A stretch of DNA of 33,721 nt from positions 1 to 33,721 of the forward strand of contig CANRQN010000015.1 in assembly GCA_947641575.1 (NCBI GenBank). Direction: 5' to 3'. Each line of letters opens with the position of its first letter. The stretch's first letter is position 1. Source of the stretch: an uncultured Clostridium sp. (GTDB lineage: Bacteria > Bacillota > Clostridia > TANB77 > CAG-508). The notes under the pieces are model-generated. The model did no database searches and was not told the DNA's origin. It worked only from the letters and a program-made list of their open reading frames with translations. The position numbers were made by a program, and so were the translations under genes. Positions 1-6,920 of the stretch are shown here, piece after piece.

Positions 1-461
1 GAGCAGCTTTTGTTAGAACAAAAATAAAAAATGTAATAACAGGAGCAGTAATAGAAAGAACATTTAATCCATCAGAAAAATTACAAGGAGCAGAAGTAGA
101 AAAAAGAGATATGCAATACTTGTATAATGATGGTGATTTATACTATTTCATGGATAATGAAACATATGAACAATTACCACTTAATAAAGACCAATTAGGA
201 GATAGTTTAAAATACATAAAAGAAAACATGAATGTAAAAACATTATCATTCAAAGGAAAAGTTTTTTCAGTAGAGCCACCAATGTTTGTAGAACTTGAAG
301 TTACATATACAGAACCAGGTTTTAGTGGAAATACAACAACAACATCAGGAAAACCTGCAAAATTAGAAAATGGATTAGAAATAAGTGTACCATTATTTAT
401 AGAAATAGGTGATATTATTAGAATAGATACTAGAACTGGTGAATATATGGAGAGAGTATAA
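1..461 (+). CDS. efp: Elongation factor P, 3' part (5' truncated by window edge)
   Basis: The reading frame is open from base 3 and ends at 461. It encodes domains II and III of EF-P, the tRNA-shaped factor that enters the ribosomal E site and rescues stalls at polyproline. Recognisable stretches are [21 protein letters not shown] near the start and the C-terminal OB fold with [20 protein letters not shown] and [17 protein letters not shown]. Domain I with the modified lysine lies outside the window. The frame contains no CGG codon, as expected for an abundant translation factor in this genome. The next gene starts 37 bases downstream and probably shares the transcript. Confidence 0.95.
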   Translation, partial: AAFVRTKIKNVITGAVIERTFNPSEKLQGAEVEKRDMQYLYNDGDLYYFMDNETYEQLPLNKDQLGDSLKYIKENMNVKTLSFKGKVFSVEPPMFVELEVTYTEPGFSGNTTTTSGKPAKLENGLEISVPLFIEIGDIIRIDTRTGEYMERV

Positions 462-498
462 TTAAAAAACTTGTTAATAAAAGAGAGGATTTTAGAAA

Positions 499-997
499 AT
501 GGCAAATTTAAAGAAAAGATTTAATGAAATCTTACAAGACATAGAAAAAAACATAAAGAACAAAGAAGATTTAGAATATATAAAATCTCAAGTGTATAAT
601 ATTTCTATACTATTTTTAGATGAATTAGATAAACTTGCAGAACTTAATTTAGACAGACTAAATGTGTTAATAGAAAGAGAAAAAGAGTTAAGTAAGAAAA
701 TTACTAGTATGGAAAAAATGATGAGTTCAATAGAAAAAGAAGTTTTTGTAAACCCAGAATGTGATTTTGAAATTATATGTCCGTATTGCAATACTGAATT
801 TATACAAGACTTAACAAGTGGGGTAGAGAATGAAGTAAAATGTCCAGAATGTGGAAATGCAATAGAAATTGATTGGCATGAAGATGAAGAATGTTGTCGG
901 ACATCACTGTGGTGGAGAATGTGAATGCGATGATTGTGATGACTGTGAGGAAGATGAAGAAGAACTAGAAGAAAATGAAGAAGAAGACGATATGTAA
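499..997 (+). CDS. CD1247-like coiled-coil/zinc-ribbon protein; needs one +1 shift at CGG
   Basis: The 165-residue product has an N-terminal helical or coiled-coil part (about residues 1-85), then a zinc ribbon with CPYC and CPEC, then a Cys- and acid-rich tail (GHHCGGECECDDCDDC followed by Glu/Asp). It resembles the clostridial CD1247 family, whose role is unknown to me. The zero frame runs into CGG at 898-900 and would stop at 924 after RTSLWWRM. Skipping C898 and reading GGA as Gly134 continues the low-complexity metal-binding tail to a stop at 995-997. The start is ATG 499 behind a GAGAGGA ribosome binding site. It follows efp closely and precedes a bidirectional terminator. The family call is moderate; the shift is clear. 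Confidence 0.8.
898..901 (+). other. In-phase CGGA shift site 1 (zinc-ribbon protein, Gly134)
   Basis: TGT-CGG-A is in the zero frame. Unshifted reading stops at 924. Reading GGA from 899 continues the Cys/acid tail to 997. Confidence 0.85.
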
Positions 998-1000
998 AGA

Positions 1001-1040
1001 ATACCTATTTGATTAGATATAAATTTAATCAAATAGGTAT
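1001..1040. terminator. Bidirectional hairpin terminator
   Basis: ATACCTATTTGATTA (1001-1015) pairs with TAATCAAATAGGTAT (1026-1040), and T-rich flanks lie on both sides. It separates the convergent zinc-ribbon gene (plus) and M23 peptidase gene (minus), whose stops lie within a few bases of either side. Confidence 0.85.
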
Positions 1041-1044
1041 ATTT

Positions 1045-1635
1045 TTACTCTTTTACATCTACAAAATCTAAGGGGTTTACTGTTTTTCCATCTATCTTAA
1101 TAGAAAAATGAAGATGACATCCAGTAGTAGAGCCATTAGTAGGATTTCCATTTTTATCTTTATATGGATTATTTAAAATATCGTAAACATTAAATGGACC
1201 AACTTGTCCAAGAACTTGAGAGTTTTCAATATTATCACCGTACATTTACTATGAAATTAGGTGAAACATGGCAATATATGGCTTTAATATTCTTATTTTC
1301 CAATATGATAGTATAACCGACCACTTCCACTAAAACCAGTATAAGTTACTTTGCCAGACATAGTAGCTAGAAGATATGTTCCTTCCACAGCAGGAATATC
1401 AATACCAGAATGATATGATGATGCACCAAAAAGATCAATATTTCTAAAACCAAAATAAGAAGAAATATAATAGTTGTTAGGAATTGGCCAAGTAAACCCG
1501 AGAATTACTTACTAGTATATCATCAGGATTTATATTATAATAACTATAATCATAAAGTGAAGAATATTCAAATATTGAAACAATAACCGCAATAATTACT
1601 ATAAAAATAAAAGAAACATTAAATAAATTGTTCAT
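1045..1635 (-). CDS. Membrane-anchored M23 (LytM) metallopeptidase; needs three +1 shifts at CGG
   Basis: The conceptual product is 195 residues. Residues about 4-20 form a transmembrane segment (NVSFIFIVIIAVIVSIF), followed by an extracytoplasmic M23 domain with the zinc ligands HSGID and HLHF (in TTGCHLHFS). M23 enzymes cut peptidoglycan cross-bridges or, when degenerate, act as regulators. The start is ATG 1635 with a textbook AGGAGG site. The frame is interrupted three times at in-phase CGG on the minus strand (first bases 1500, 1319 and 1240). Removing each C gives Gly46, Gly106 and Gly132 and restores an uninterrupted M23 fold (SGFTWPIP, SGSGGYTIILE, VNVGDNIENSQVLG). It lies downstream of the GtrA gene on the same strand. 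The size and anchor resemble SpoIIQ-like proteins, but I cannot assign that name. Confidence 0.85.
1237..1240 (-). other. In-phase CGGT shift site 4 (M23 peptidase, Gly132)
   Basis: GTA-CGG-TGA occurs in phase, so unshifted reading terminates at the very next codon. Reading GGT gives VNVGDNIENSQVLG, matching the M23 V.vGd.V..Gq.lG pattern. Confidence 0.9.
1316..1319 (-). other. In-phase CGGT shift site 3 (M23 peptidase, Gly106)
   Basis: GGT-CGG-T occurs in phase. Unshifted reading stops at 1293. The shift yields SGSGGYTIILE, the usual M23 beta-strand context. Confidence 0.9.
1497..1500 (-). other. In-phase CGGG shift site 2 (M23 peptidase, Gly46)
   Basis: On the minus strand TCT-CGG-G is in phase from the ATG at 1635. 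Unshifted reading stops at 1477. Reading GGG as glycine continues to SGFTWPIP. It is the only GGG example in the window. Confidence 0.85.
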
Positions 1636-1640
1636 AAAAA

Positions 1641-1650
1641 GCTACCTCCT
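1641..1650 (-). promoter_or_regulatory. Strong ribosome binding site for the M23 gene
   Basis: AGGAGGTAGC on the minus strand lies 5 bases before ATG 1635. It fixes the start and argues that this shift-containing gene is still translated. Confidence 0.8.
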
Positions 1651-1681
1651 AAAAAGTAGCCTCAAACCGAAATAAATATAT

Positions 1682-2104
1682 CTATTTTTTTGCTTTTTTA
1701 AATGCAAAAAATTTACTGATAAAAAAGTTGAGAATTATAACAATTACAGAAATAGCAAGTTTACTAATCATCTCTTGAATTCCAATTATATTAAATAATA
1801 AATAGAAACCTACCATTTCAACTACCATTGTAAAAGCACGTCCTAGCATAAATTTATAAAATTCTGTAAGCTTTTCTTTCAAAGTATTTGCAGTTGAATT
1901 AAATACAATTTTTCTATTTGTAAAATAGGCAAATAGAACAGCAAGAATAATAGCGATAACATTTGCTAAATTTTCATCAAAATGAATTAAAGTAAGTAAA
2001 TAAAATATAGAAATATTAACAATTGTTGTAAGTACTCCAAAAATTATATAAAAGATAACTTCTTTAGTTAATACTTTTTTTATTAGTGTTTTTAATTTTT
2101 CCAT
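1682..2104 (-). CDS. GtrA-like four-helix membrane protein
   Basis: The 140-residue protein has four predicted transmembrane segments: FYIIFGVLTTIVNISIFYLL, the ANVIAIILAVLFAYFTNRK segment, TMVVEMVGFYLLFNIIG and KLAISVIVIILNFFISKFFAF. The TNRK..F motif after helix 2 is characteristic of the GtrA family, which is thought to move polyprenyl-phosphate-linked sugars across the membrane for cell-wall glycosylation. The lysine-rich N-terminus and C-terminus (AFKKAKK) suit cytoplasmic ends. The gene lies between the prepilin-like protein gene upstream (33 bases) and the M23 peptidase gene downstream, so a three-gene minus-strand cell-envelope transcript is plausible. It has no in-phase CGG. Confidence 0.85.
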   Translation of the reverse strand: MEKLKTLIKKVLTKEVIFYIIFGVLTTIVNISIFYLLTLIHFDENLANVIAIILAVLFAYFTNRKIVFNSTANTLKEKLTEFYKFMLGRAFTMVVEMVGFYLLFNIIGIQEMISKLAISVIVIILNFFISKFFAFKKAKK

Positions 2105-2137
2105 TTACTTCTCCTTTAATTCATTATATATTTGTAA

Positions 2138-2656
2138 TTATTTTTCTTTTATATCTATATACATAGCTTTTATTGATGGCAGGTTTACTTTTGAATGTGA
2201 GCCTGTAAGGTCTGTATAGCTGTATAAACCTTCAGATTTACCATAAATAGTTATTATATCACCATCTTGAATTCTAGATTCTTCATTACTAGAATATTCG
2301 TAAGTTATATATATTGTATCTGAATAAGAAGTTTCTATAGGATTTGTATCAGGAGTAACATTAGCCCTTAATGTTACATTATTGTTGAAACCTTCTTTAA
2401 CTTGAATAACTTTACCTGTAAAAGTAAAATCCTTTTCTATATATTGATCTGGATTTTCTACAAGTTTCTTATAATCAATAGTAGTACATTTAGGAATATA
2501 TGTTGAGCGATCCTCTTTTTCCTTTATCATAGATAGCAAATCTGAATTAGTCCCAATATCATTATTACTACTACGAATAGCAACAATGATAGCAACAATA
2601 AATATAATAACTACAGCTAAAACTATTAATGTAATTCCTCTTTCGTTGTCCTTCAT
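2138..2656 (-). CDS. Prepilin-like signal protein with OB-fold-type domain
   Basis: The product is 172 residues. The N-terminus NERGITLIVLAVVIIFIVAI matches the RGITL prepilin-type hydrophobic helix also seen in two other proteins of this window. Residues about 60-170 (YKKLVENPDQYIEKDFTFTGKV, then TIYITYEY and GDIITIYGKSEG) resemble tRNA_anti-like/OB-fold domains of exported Firmicute lipoproteins and membrane proteins. Function is unknown; it is likely held at the outer face of the membrane. An AAGGGGG-type site precedes the ATG. It probably begins the three-gene minus-strand unit with the GtrA and M23 genes. Confidence 0.7.
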   Translation of the reverse strand: MKDNERGITLIVLAVVIIFIVAIIVAIRSSNNDIGTNSDLLSMIKEKEDRSTYIPKCTTIDYKKLVENPDQYIEKDFTFTGKVIQVKEGFNNNVTLRANVTPDTNPIETSYSDTIYITYEYSSNEESRIQDGDIITIYGKSEGLYSYTDLTGSHSKVNLPSIKAMYIDIKEK

Positions 2657-2689
2657 TAAAAATCCCCCTTCTTTTGTAAAATTAACAAA

Positions 2690-2729
2690 AACCCCTTAAG
2701 CGAACAACTAAAGTGTACATTTAAGGGAA
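2690..2729 (-). terminator. Terminator of tRNA-Trp
   Basis: Reading the minus strand, CCCTTAAAT pairs with GCTTAAGGGG and is followed by a T run. It lies just 3' of tRNA-Trp and upstream of the prepilin-like gene. Confidence 0.7.
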
Positions 2730-2732
2730 ATA

Positions 2733-2807
2733 TGGCAGGGGTAGAAGGACTCGAACCCTCACAGGCGGTTTTGGAGACCGATGTGCTACCATTGACACTA
2801 TACCCCT
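2733..2807 (-). tRNA. tRNA-Trp (anticodon CCA)
   Basis: The acceptor AGGGGTA pairs perfectly with TACCCCT, G73 and CCA are encoded, and the anticodon loop is CTCCAAA. The 27-43 pair of the anticodon stem is a T-C mismatch; otherwise the cloverleaf is canonical with a normal 7-base anticodon loop. Confidence 0.95.
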
Positions 2808-2879
2808 ACATTCAATTACTAATATATTAACACAAATATAAAAAATATGCAAGAAAAAATTATAATATATTTCATAAAA

Positions 2880-3113
2880 TTATTCTTGTATTAGGTCATC
2901 TAGTTTCACATCCAAAGCAACTGATATTTTATAAAAAGTATCTACTGAAAAGTTGTATGCAGTTTTTTCGCTTTCAATTTGTCTTATAAAATCGTGTGAT
3001 AAGTCTACAATTTCGGCTAACTCTGCTGATGTAATTCCTTGTTGTTTTCTATATTTTTTGATATTTTTTCTAATAGTATTATAAATGTTTGTATTAAAAT
3101 TTAATTTTTCCAT
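2880..3113 (-). CDS. XRE-family helix-turn-helix regulator
   Basis: The 77-residue protein is a single Cro/CI-type HTH: RKNIKKYRKQQGITSAELAEIV, then LSHDFIRQIESEK as recognition helix, then FYKISVALDVKLDDLI. Such short XRE proteins repress their own promoter and neighbouring genes. It is divergent from the endonuclease gene and sits 364 bases from it, so a role as controller of that restriction gene is reasonable but inferred. It starts at ATG 3113. It has no in-phase CGG. Confidence 0.85.
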   Translation of the reverse strand: MEKLNFNTNIYNTIRKNIKKYRKQQGITSAELAEIVDLSHDFIRQIESEKTAYNFSVDTFYKISVALDVKLDDLIQE

Positions 3114-3477
3114 TGTTAATCATCACCTAACAATAGTATAGATAAATCATATCTAAAAGTATGTTAGGTAACTTTTAACATTTTGTAAGGTAAAACATAA
3201 CAAAAATATTGACTTTGTTTGTCGAATTATGATAATATCATTGCAGAAAAACACAAATGAAAGGGTAAACTTTAATGTATTACAAATAGAAACAAGAAAA
3301 AACAAATAAAAGTAAAAACAAGGCAAAACTAAAGCTAATCATTAAAATTATGAGTGCATTTATAGGCTTTTTTATATGTTTTAAAAGCTTGTATATGTTT
3401 CCACTTTAATAGAAAATCTACAAAAGAAAAGGAGAGCAAAAAAGATATTTATTCTATCTTTTGAGCATACTAAAAAT
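3114..3477. promoter_or_regulatory. Divergent control region between XRE regulator and endonuclease
   Basis: The region contains no convincing gene. A promoter for the rightward gene is TTGACT (3209-3214) with GATAAT (3231-3236), 16-base spacing. A possible hydrophobic leader peptide of 19 residues (3350-3409) lacks a clear ribosome binding site. An AAGGAGAG site at about 3429 stands unusually far (over 40 bases) from the ATG, with a small hairpin (AAAGATA/TATCTTT) in between. Near the XRE side, ACCTAACA (3126-3133) and TGTTAGGT (3163-3170) form an inverted repeat that could be an operator. Confidence 0.45.
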
Positions 3478-4359
3478 ATGGAAGATAAAAAAGAGTATTT
3501 AGTAAAAACATTATCACGAACAAAGCGAAAAGATTATGAAAATTATGTCATAAATAGGCTATACAATAGACTTAACGATTTAGACATTAAGCCTATGACA
3601 CAAAAATATGTCAAAAGAAATCTAAACGGAAAAAACGGTTATTGCTTAATTGATTTGTATTTCCCCCAATTCAATATTGGTATAGAATGTGATGAACCAC
3701 ACCATATATCTAGGCAAGAAAATGACCTATTAAGAACAGAAGATATAATCGAAGAATTAGGCAATTATAATGAACAACGTATTACAGTTTATGACAAATC
3801 AATAATTGATATAAATAATGCTATTGATAAAATCGTGGAAAATATCAAAATAAGCAAAGAAGAACAAATCAAAAATGGAATCTTTAAAAAGTGGGAAATT
3901 TTAAGTCCACAAGAATATTTTGCAGATAAAGACAAAATCACAATTTGGGACGACATAGAATTTTCTACTATAAATGAAGCAAGCAATTTGATTTTTGGAA
4001 CAGATTACAAAGGACAACAGCAAGCATGGTTTCAAATAAAAACTATAACAGATAAGCAAATAATGGCTTGGTTTCCTCAATTAGCAATAGAAAAAGATAA
4101 TACAATGGTTGCTTCTTCTAATGGTTGGAATAATACCATAAACGATAACAAAGACACGATTTTTGAATATAACGAATTTATGCAGAATACAAGTAATGAT
4201 TTTGACAAAAGGGAAAGAGTAACTTTTATGAAAATGAAAGACAAAATAACTAATAAAGCAAGTTATAAGTTTTTAGGTGTTTTTCTTCCAATAAGTAAAA
4301 CAAATGGCAAAGTAGCATATAAACGAATTGACACAGAATTTCAAATAATAAAGAACTAG
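3478..4359 (+). CDS. PvuRts1I/AbaSI-like modification-dependent restriction endonuclease
   Basis: The protein has 293 residues, the size I recall for PvuRts1I. Residues about 1-130 look like a Vsr/PD-(D/E)XK nuclease: CLIDLYFPQFNIGIECDEPHH carries the acidic and His residues in the same spacing as the LTDLFFPQLDIHLEIDE region I recall from PvuRts1I. The C-terminal half, from about residue 140, is long enough for the SRA-like reader and contains WKF-type aromatic patches (QAWFQIKTI, IMAWFPQLAIEKD). Family members cut DNA bearing 5-hydroxymethylcytosine or its glucosylated form, typically phage DNA. No methyltransferase is present, as expected for this type. CGA and CGT arginine codons are used more freely than in the core genes, and the AACGGA and AACGGT strings are out of phase. 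Assignment is from memory of the family, so moderate. Confidence 0.65.
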   Translation: MEDKKEYLVKTLSRTKRKDYENYVINRLYNRLNDLDIKPMTQKYVKRNLNGKNGYCLIDLYFPQFNIGIECDEPHHISRQENDLLRTEDIIEELGNYNEQRITVYDKSIIDINNAIDKIVENIKISKEEQIKNGIFKKWEILSPQEYFADKDKITIWDDIEFSTINEASNLIFGTDYKGQQQAWFQIKTITDKQIMAWFPQLAIEKDNTMVASSNGWNNTINDNKDTIFEYNEFMQNTSNDFDKRERVTFMKMKDKITNKASYKFLGVFLPISKTNGKVAYKRIDTEFQIIKN

Positions 4360-4366
4360 TATAGTA

Positions 4367-4408
4367 AATAGAAGATAACAACAAAATGCTATCTTCTATT
4401 ATTTTTTT
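4367..4408 (+). terminator. Terminator after the endonuclease gene
   Basis: AATAGAAGATA (4367-4377) pairs with TATCTTCTATT (4390-4400), followed by a seven-T run. The right arm also encodes the C-terminus of the small convergent ORF. Confidence 0.85.
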
Positions 4409-4532
4409 GTTTTGGTGTTTCTTCTTTAACTTCGTAAATACTTTGACATTCACAAGCCATTCTATCTACCAATTTTTGACTTAATATGTGAATTTTTTGT
4501 TTTTCGTTTTTTATATCTTTTTTATCTTCCAT
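4389..4532 (-). CDS. Small convergent hypothetical protein (47 aa)
   Basis: ATG 4532 follows an AAAAGGGC site. The product starts MEDKKDIKNEKQK, has LSQKLVDRMACECQSIYEV in the middle and a basic tail (KQKNNRR). Its first five residues and their DNA match the start of the endonuclease (MEDKK), suggesting duplicated 5' sequence. It is too short for domain recognition. It overlaps the endonuclease terminator stem and lies within the same RNA-gene-bounded island, so an accessory or immunity role is possible but unproven. Confidence 0.45.
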   Translation of the reverse strand: MEDKKDIKNEKQKIHILSQKLVDRMACECQSIYEVKEETPKQKNNRR

Positions 4533-4646
4533 TTTTGCCCTTTTCTGTTACTAATTACTAGAATTAAATTCTAGTTTGGTATATATAATTATATTATTTT
4601 TTTCTGAAAGTTTATCTGAATTAAAACTGATAACAACTAGATATAC

Positions 4647-4681
4647 AAAAAGTAGGAAAATATAAAAAATTCCTACTTTTT
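4647..4681. terminator. Hairpin terminator downstream of tmRNA
   Basis: AAAAAGTAGGAA (4647-4658) pairs with TTCCTACTTTTT (4670-4681). The T/A tracts allow function in both directions. For the minus strand it lies about 75 bases after the tmRNA 3' end. The rest of 4533-4754 holds only a short palindrome around 4560-4575 and no gene. Confidence 0.75.
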
Positions 4682-4754
4682 CCCTTACAAATTATAACTT
4701 TACATTTATGGCAAATCCACCAATAAAACAAATAAGGTTCACATAAGGGAACAT

Positions 4755-5115
4755 TGGTGGAGATGAGGAGAGTCGAACTCCTGTCCAATAGCACATCCAT
4801 ATAAACTTCTTCGAGTGCAGTTTATTAAAAGAATTTCCCAAAAGTTCAAGCTAATAAACAAACTTTAAACTTTCAGTAGTTTCAGATTATACCCACTATC
4901 TTAGAAACACTCAGATAGCTTTGTTTCCTACGTAATTTGACGCCTTATCTAAAAATCGTAGGACTTTTTAGTAAGACGTAGCCGCACTTAGGCAGCTAAT
5001 GCTAATTCTCTATTATCAGCGTTTATTTTAATTTTTCGTCTTTTTAAGGTGGCCAGACGAACCCACCACTCGCTATCTATATTTCAGTATTATTGTCGAA
5101 ACCAAATACATCCCC
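4755..5115 (-). ncRNA. ssrA: tmRNA (ssrA)
   Basis: The 5' GGGGATG pairs with 3' CATCTCC ahead of ACCA, giving the alanine-tRNA-like acceptor, and the T arm ends GAGTCGAACTC on the plus strand. The internal frame encodes a tag ending ADNRELALAA before TAA. The tag's arginine codon is AGA, not CGG. tmRNA rescues stalled ribosomes, relevant in a genome with many in-phase CGG stall or shift points. The length is about 361 nt. Confidence 0.93.
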
Positions 5116-5125
5116 GTAAATAATT

Positions 5126-5154
5126 ATTATACACTAAAAGATGCAAGAATGCAA
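5126..5154 (-). promoter_or_regulatory. tmRNA promoter
   Basis: On the minus strand TTGCAT and TATAAT are separated by 17 bases, ending about 10 bases before the tmRNA 5' end. Confidence 0.75.
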
Positions 5155-5174
5155 GTGTTTTAATGCTAAAAATA

Positions 5175-5204
5175 TTGACAAAATGATACAAAAAATGCTA
5201 CAAT
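5175..5204 (+). promoter_or_regulatory. Promoter of the acetyltransferase gene
   Basis: TTGACA (5175-5180) and TACAAT (5199-5204), spacing 18, back to back with the tmRNA promoter. Confidence 0.7.
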
Positions 5205-5240
5205 AAATAAGGACTAATTATGAAAAGCGAGGGATGTAAA

Positions 5241-5672
5241 ATGTATGAAATAAGAGAGTATAATGTAAATGATAAAGAACAAGTAGTTAAACTATGGCTA
5301 GATGTTTGTGTTGAAGAACATGGATATAAAGACTGGAAAGAAGGTATGGAAGAGTTAGAAGAAAATGAATATGAAAAAATTCTAGTAGCTGTATGTGATG
5401 AAAAAATAGTAGGAACAATGGCATATAAAAAAGTAAACGATGAAGCGGTGGAACTAAAAAGAGTATATTTATATCCCGAACATAGAGGAAAAGGAATAGC
5501 AAAAAAATTATATGATTCTATACTAGATATAATCAAAACAGAAGAAAAATATAAAGAGATACTTGCAGAAACTTGGGAAAATTTTCAAAGTGGAATAAAC
5601 TTTTATTATAAAAACAATTTTGAACTTAGACTTCAAGAAGCAGAAAGATATGTATTTGCATTAAGTATATAA
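5241..5672 (+). CDS. GNAT-family N-acetyltransferase
   Basis: The protein of 143 residues (counted from ATG 5241) carries the GNAT core: EKILVAVCDEKIVGTMAYK (beta2-beta4), VELKRVYLYPEHRGKGIAKKLY (motif A with the acetyl-CoA pyrophosphate loop HRGKGIA), and a C-terminal INFYYKNNFEL (motif B). It transfers an acetyl group from acetyl-CoA to an amine; the substrate is unknown. The start at 5241 is preferred over 5220 because GAGGGA lies properly spaced before it and the family begins with the first strand YEIREYN. GCG-GTG contains an out-of-phase CGG that is tolerated. A GT8 gene follows at 18 bases. Confidence 0.85.
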   Translation: MYEIREYNVNDKEQVVKLWLDVCVEEHGYKDWKEGMEELEENEYEKILVAVCDEKIVGTMAYKKVNDEAVELKRVYLYPEHRGKGIAKKLYDSILDIIKTEEKYKEILAETWENFQSGINFYYKNNFELRLQEAERYVFALSI

Positions 5673-5689
5673 GATGGGAGAAAGTTAGA

Positions 5690-6592
5690 ATGGACGATAA
5701 AAAAACATATATGACAGTTTTATCAACAGATGACTATTTAATTGGAGTATTAGCATTAAATGAGTCACTAAAAAAGGTAAAATCTAAATATAAATTAACA
5801 GTTCTAATAAATGAAAATATTTCTCCAAAACTAAAAGAGATTTTAAAGGAAAACAATATTGAAGTTATAGAAGCAAAATCTTTAGAGTTGCCAGAATGGA
5901 TAATAAGTCAAAATAGAACTAAGAGAGCCAACTGGAATTATACTTTCGATAAGCTTTTAATATTTGAATTGACGAAATATGATAAAATTGTGTTTTTAGA
6001 TTGTGATATGTTTGTGAGAAACAATATTGATGAACTATTTGAAAAGAAAAATATGTCTGCAACAGTTGATAGATGTGATACTGTATTAGTAAAAGAAGAA
6101 TATCAAGAACTTACATCAGGTATTTTGGTAATAGAGCCCAAAAAAGGTATAATGTCCCAATTTATGGAGATTATAAGGGATAATAAAATAAAAGAAAAGT
6201 ATGATAATATAGGTGATCAGGATATTCTTCAATTATATGACAGAGAGTGGAAAAATAAGAAAGAATTACATCTTGAAACCAAGTATAATATGTTCTTTTT
6301 GGACATTGAGTATTATATAAATAAAGGTATTTATTCATTGGATGAAATCAGTGTTATTCATTTTATTACAGGAAATAAGCCATGGAAATACAAGGAATCT
6401 GAATTAGAGAAAGAATATTTAGAGTGGCTAAAAGAAGTTTCTATGAGAGATTATAATAAGAATAAATTAGAGGAGATAAGGGAAAATATAGAATTTGGAT
6501 TAGAGAATAAAAAGAAAGTTTTACACGAATATGCTAAAATACTTGCTGATTGCAGAAAAGAAATAAATTTATATAATTTTGGAAAAGTGTAA
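5690..6592 (+). CDS. Glycosyltransferase family 8 (glycogenin/LgtC-like)
   Basis: The 300-residue protein has the GT8 fold: N-terminal MTVLSTDDYLIGVLALNESL, the DxD-type metal and nucleotide-sugar motif in KIVFLDCDMFVRNNIDELF, the TSGILVIEP strand, GDQDILQLY, and a late IHFITGNKPWK. These are retaining transferases using UDP- or similar sugars. The acceptor is unknown. The C-terminal 60 residues are helical and charged. A GGGAG site precedes ATG 5690. It is likely cotranscribed with the acetyltransferase. Confidence 0.88.
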   Translation: MDDKKTYMTVLSTDDYLIGVLALNESLKKVKSKYKLTVLINENISPKLKEILKENNIEVIEAKSLELPEWIISQNRTKRANWNYTFDKLLIFELTKYDKIVFLDCDMFVRNNIDELFEKKNMSATVDRCDTVLVKEEYQELTSGILVIEPKKGIMSQFMEIIRDNKIKEKYDNIGDQDILQLYDREWKNKKELHLETKYNMFFLDIEYYINKGIYSLDEISVIHFITGNKPWKYKESELEKEYLEWLKEVSMRDYNKNKLEEIRENIEFGLENKKKVLHEYAKILADCRKEINLYNFGKV

Positions 6593-6599
6593 AAAAATC

Positions 6600-6628
6600 T
6601 TGACAAAATCTTATAAAAATAGTAAAAT
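6600..6628 (+). promoter_or_regulatory. tRNA-His/tRNA-Gln promoter
   Basis: TTGACA (6600-6605) and TAAAAT (6623-6628), spacing 17, about 40 bases before tRNA-His. Confidence 0.75.
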
Positions 6629-6668
6629 AATAAATGCACTTGTTTAGGTGCAGGAAGAGTGGAACAAT

Positions 6669-6746
6669 GGTGGATGTAGCGTAGTTGGTTAACGCGCCAG
6701 TTTGTGGCACTGGAGACCGTGGGTTCGAGTCCCATCTTCCACCCCA
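6669..6746 (+). tRNA. tRNA-His (anticodon GTG)
   Basis: G-1 pairs with C73, the loop is TTGTGGC on a CCAGT/ACTGG stem, and CCA is encoded. The acceptor stem has one T-T mismatch at 6-67. Confidence 0.93.
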
Positions 6747-6777
6747 TATAAAATTACGAGGCTACAGTTTATTATAT

Positions 6778-6852
6778 TGGGCTGTAGCCAAGCGGTAAGG
6801 CACATGACTTTGACTCATGCATGCGCTAGTTCGAATCTAGCCAGCCCAGCCA
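6778..6852 (+). tRNA. tRNA-Gln (anticodon TTG)
   Basis: The acceptor TGGGCTG pairs with CAGCCCA, the anticodon loop CTTTGAC sits on a CATGA/TCATG stem, and CCA is encoded. It is 31 bases after tRNA-His. Confidence 0.93.
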
Positions 6853-6880
6853 AATTGTTAAAGTAGTCACGTAGTTTTAT

Positions 6881-6911
6881 AAAAAAATCGTAGCTTGGCT
6901 ACGATTTTTTT
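6881..6911. terminator. Bidirectional terminator between tRNA-Gln and the U32 gene
   Basis: A7-TCGTAGC and GCTACGA-T7 form a strong hairpin with A and T tracts on both sides. It serves the plus-strand tRNAs and the minus-strand U32 gene. Confidence 0.9.
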
Positions 6912-6920
6912 ATACCTATT

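Noticed and set aside
5220-5240. Upstream start of the acetyltransferase at 5220
   Set aside because: The GAGGGA site fits the ATG at 5241, and the extra residues MKSEGCK are not part of the fold.
6451-6747. Minus-strand frame across the GT8 end and tRNA-His
   Set aside because: It covers a tRNA gene in antisense and the end of a clear plus-strand gene.
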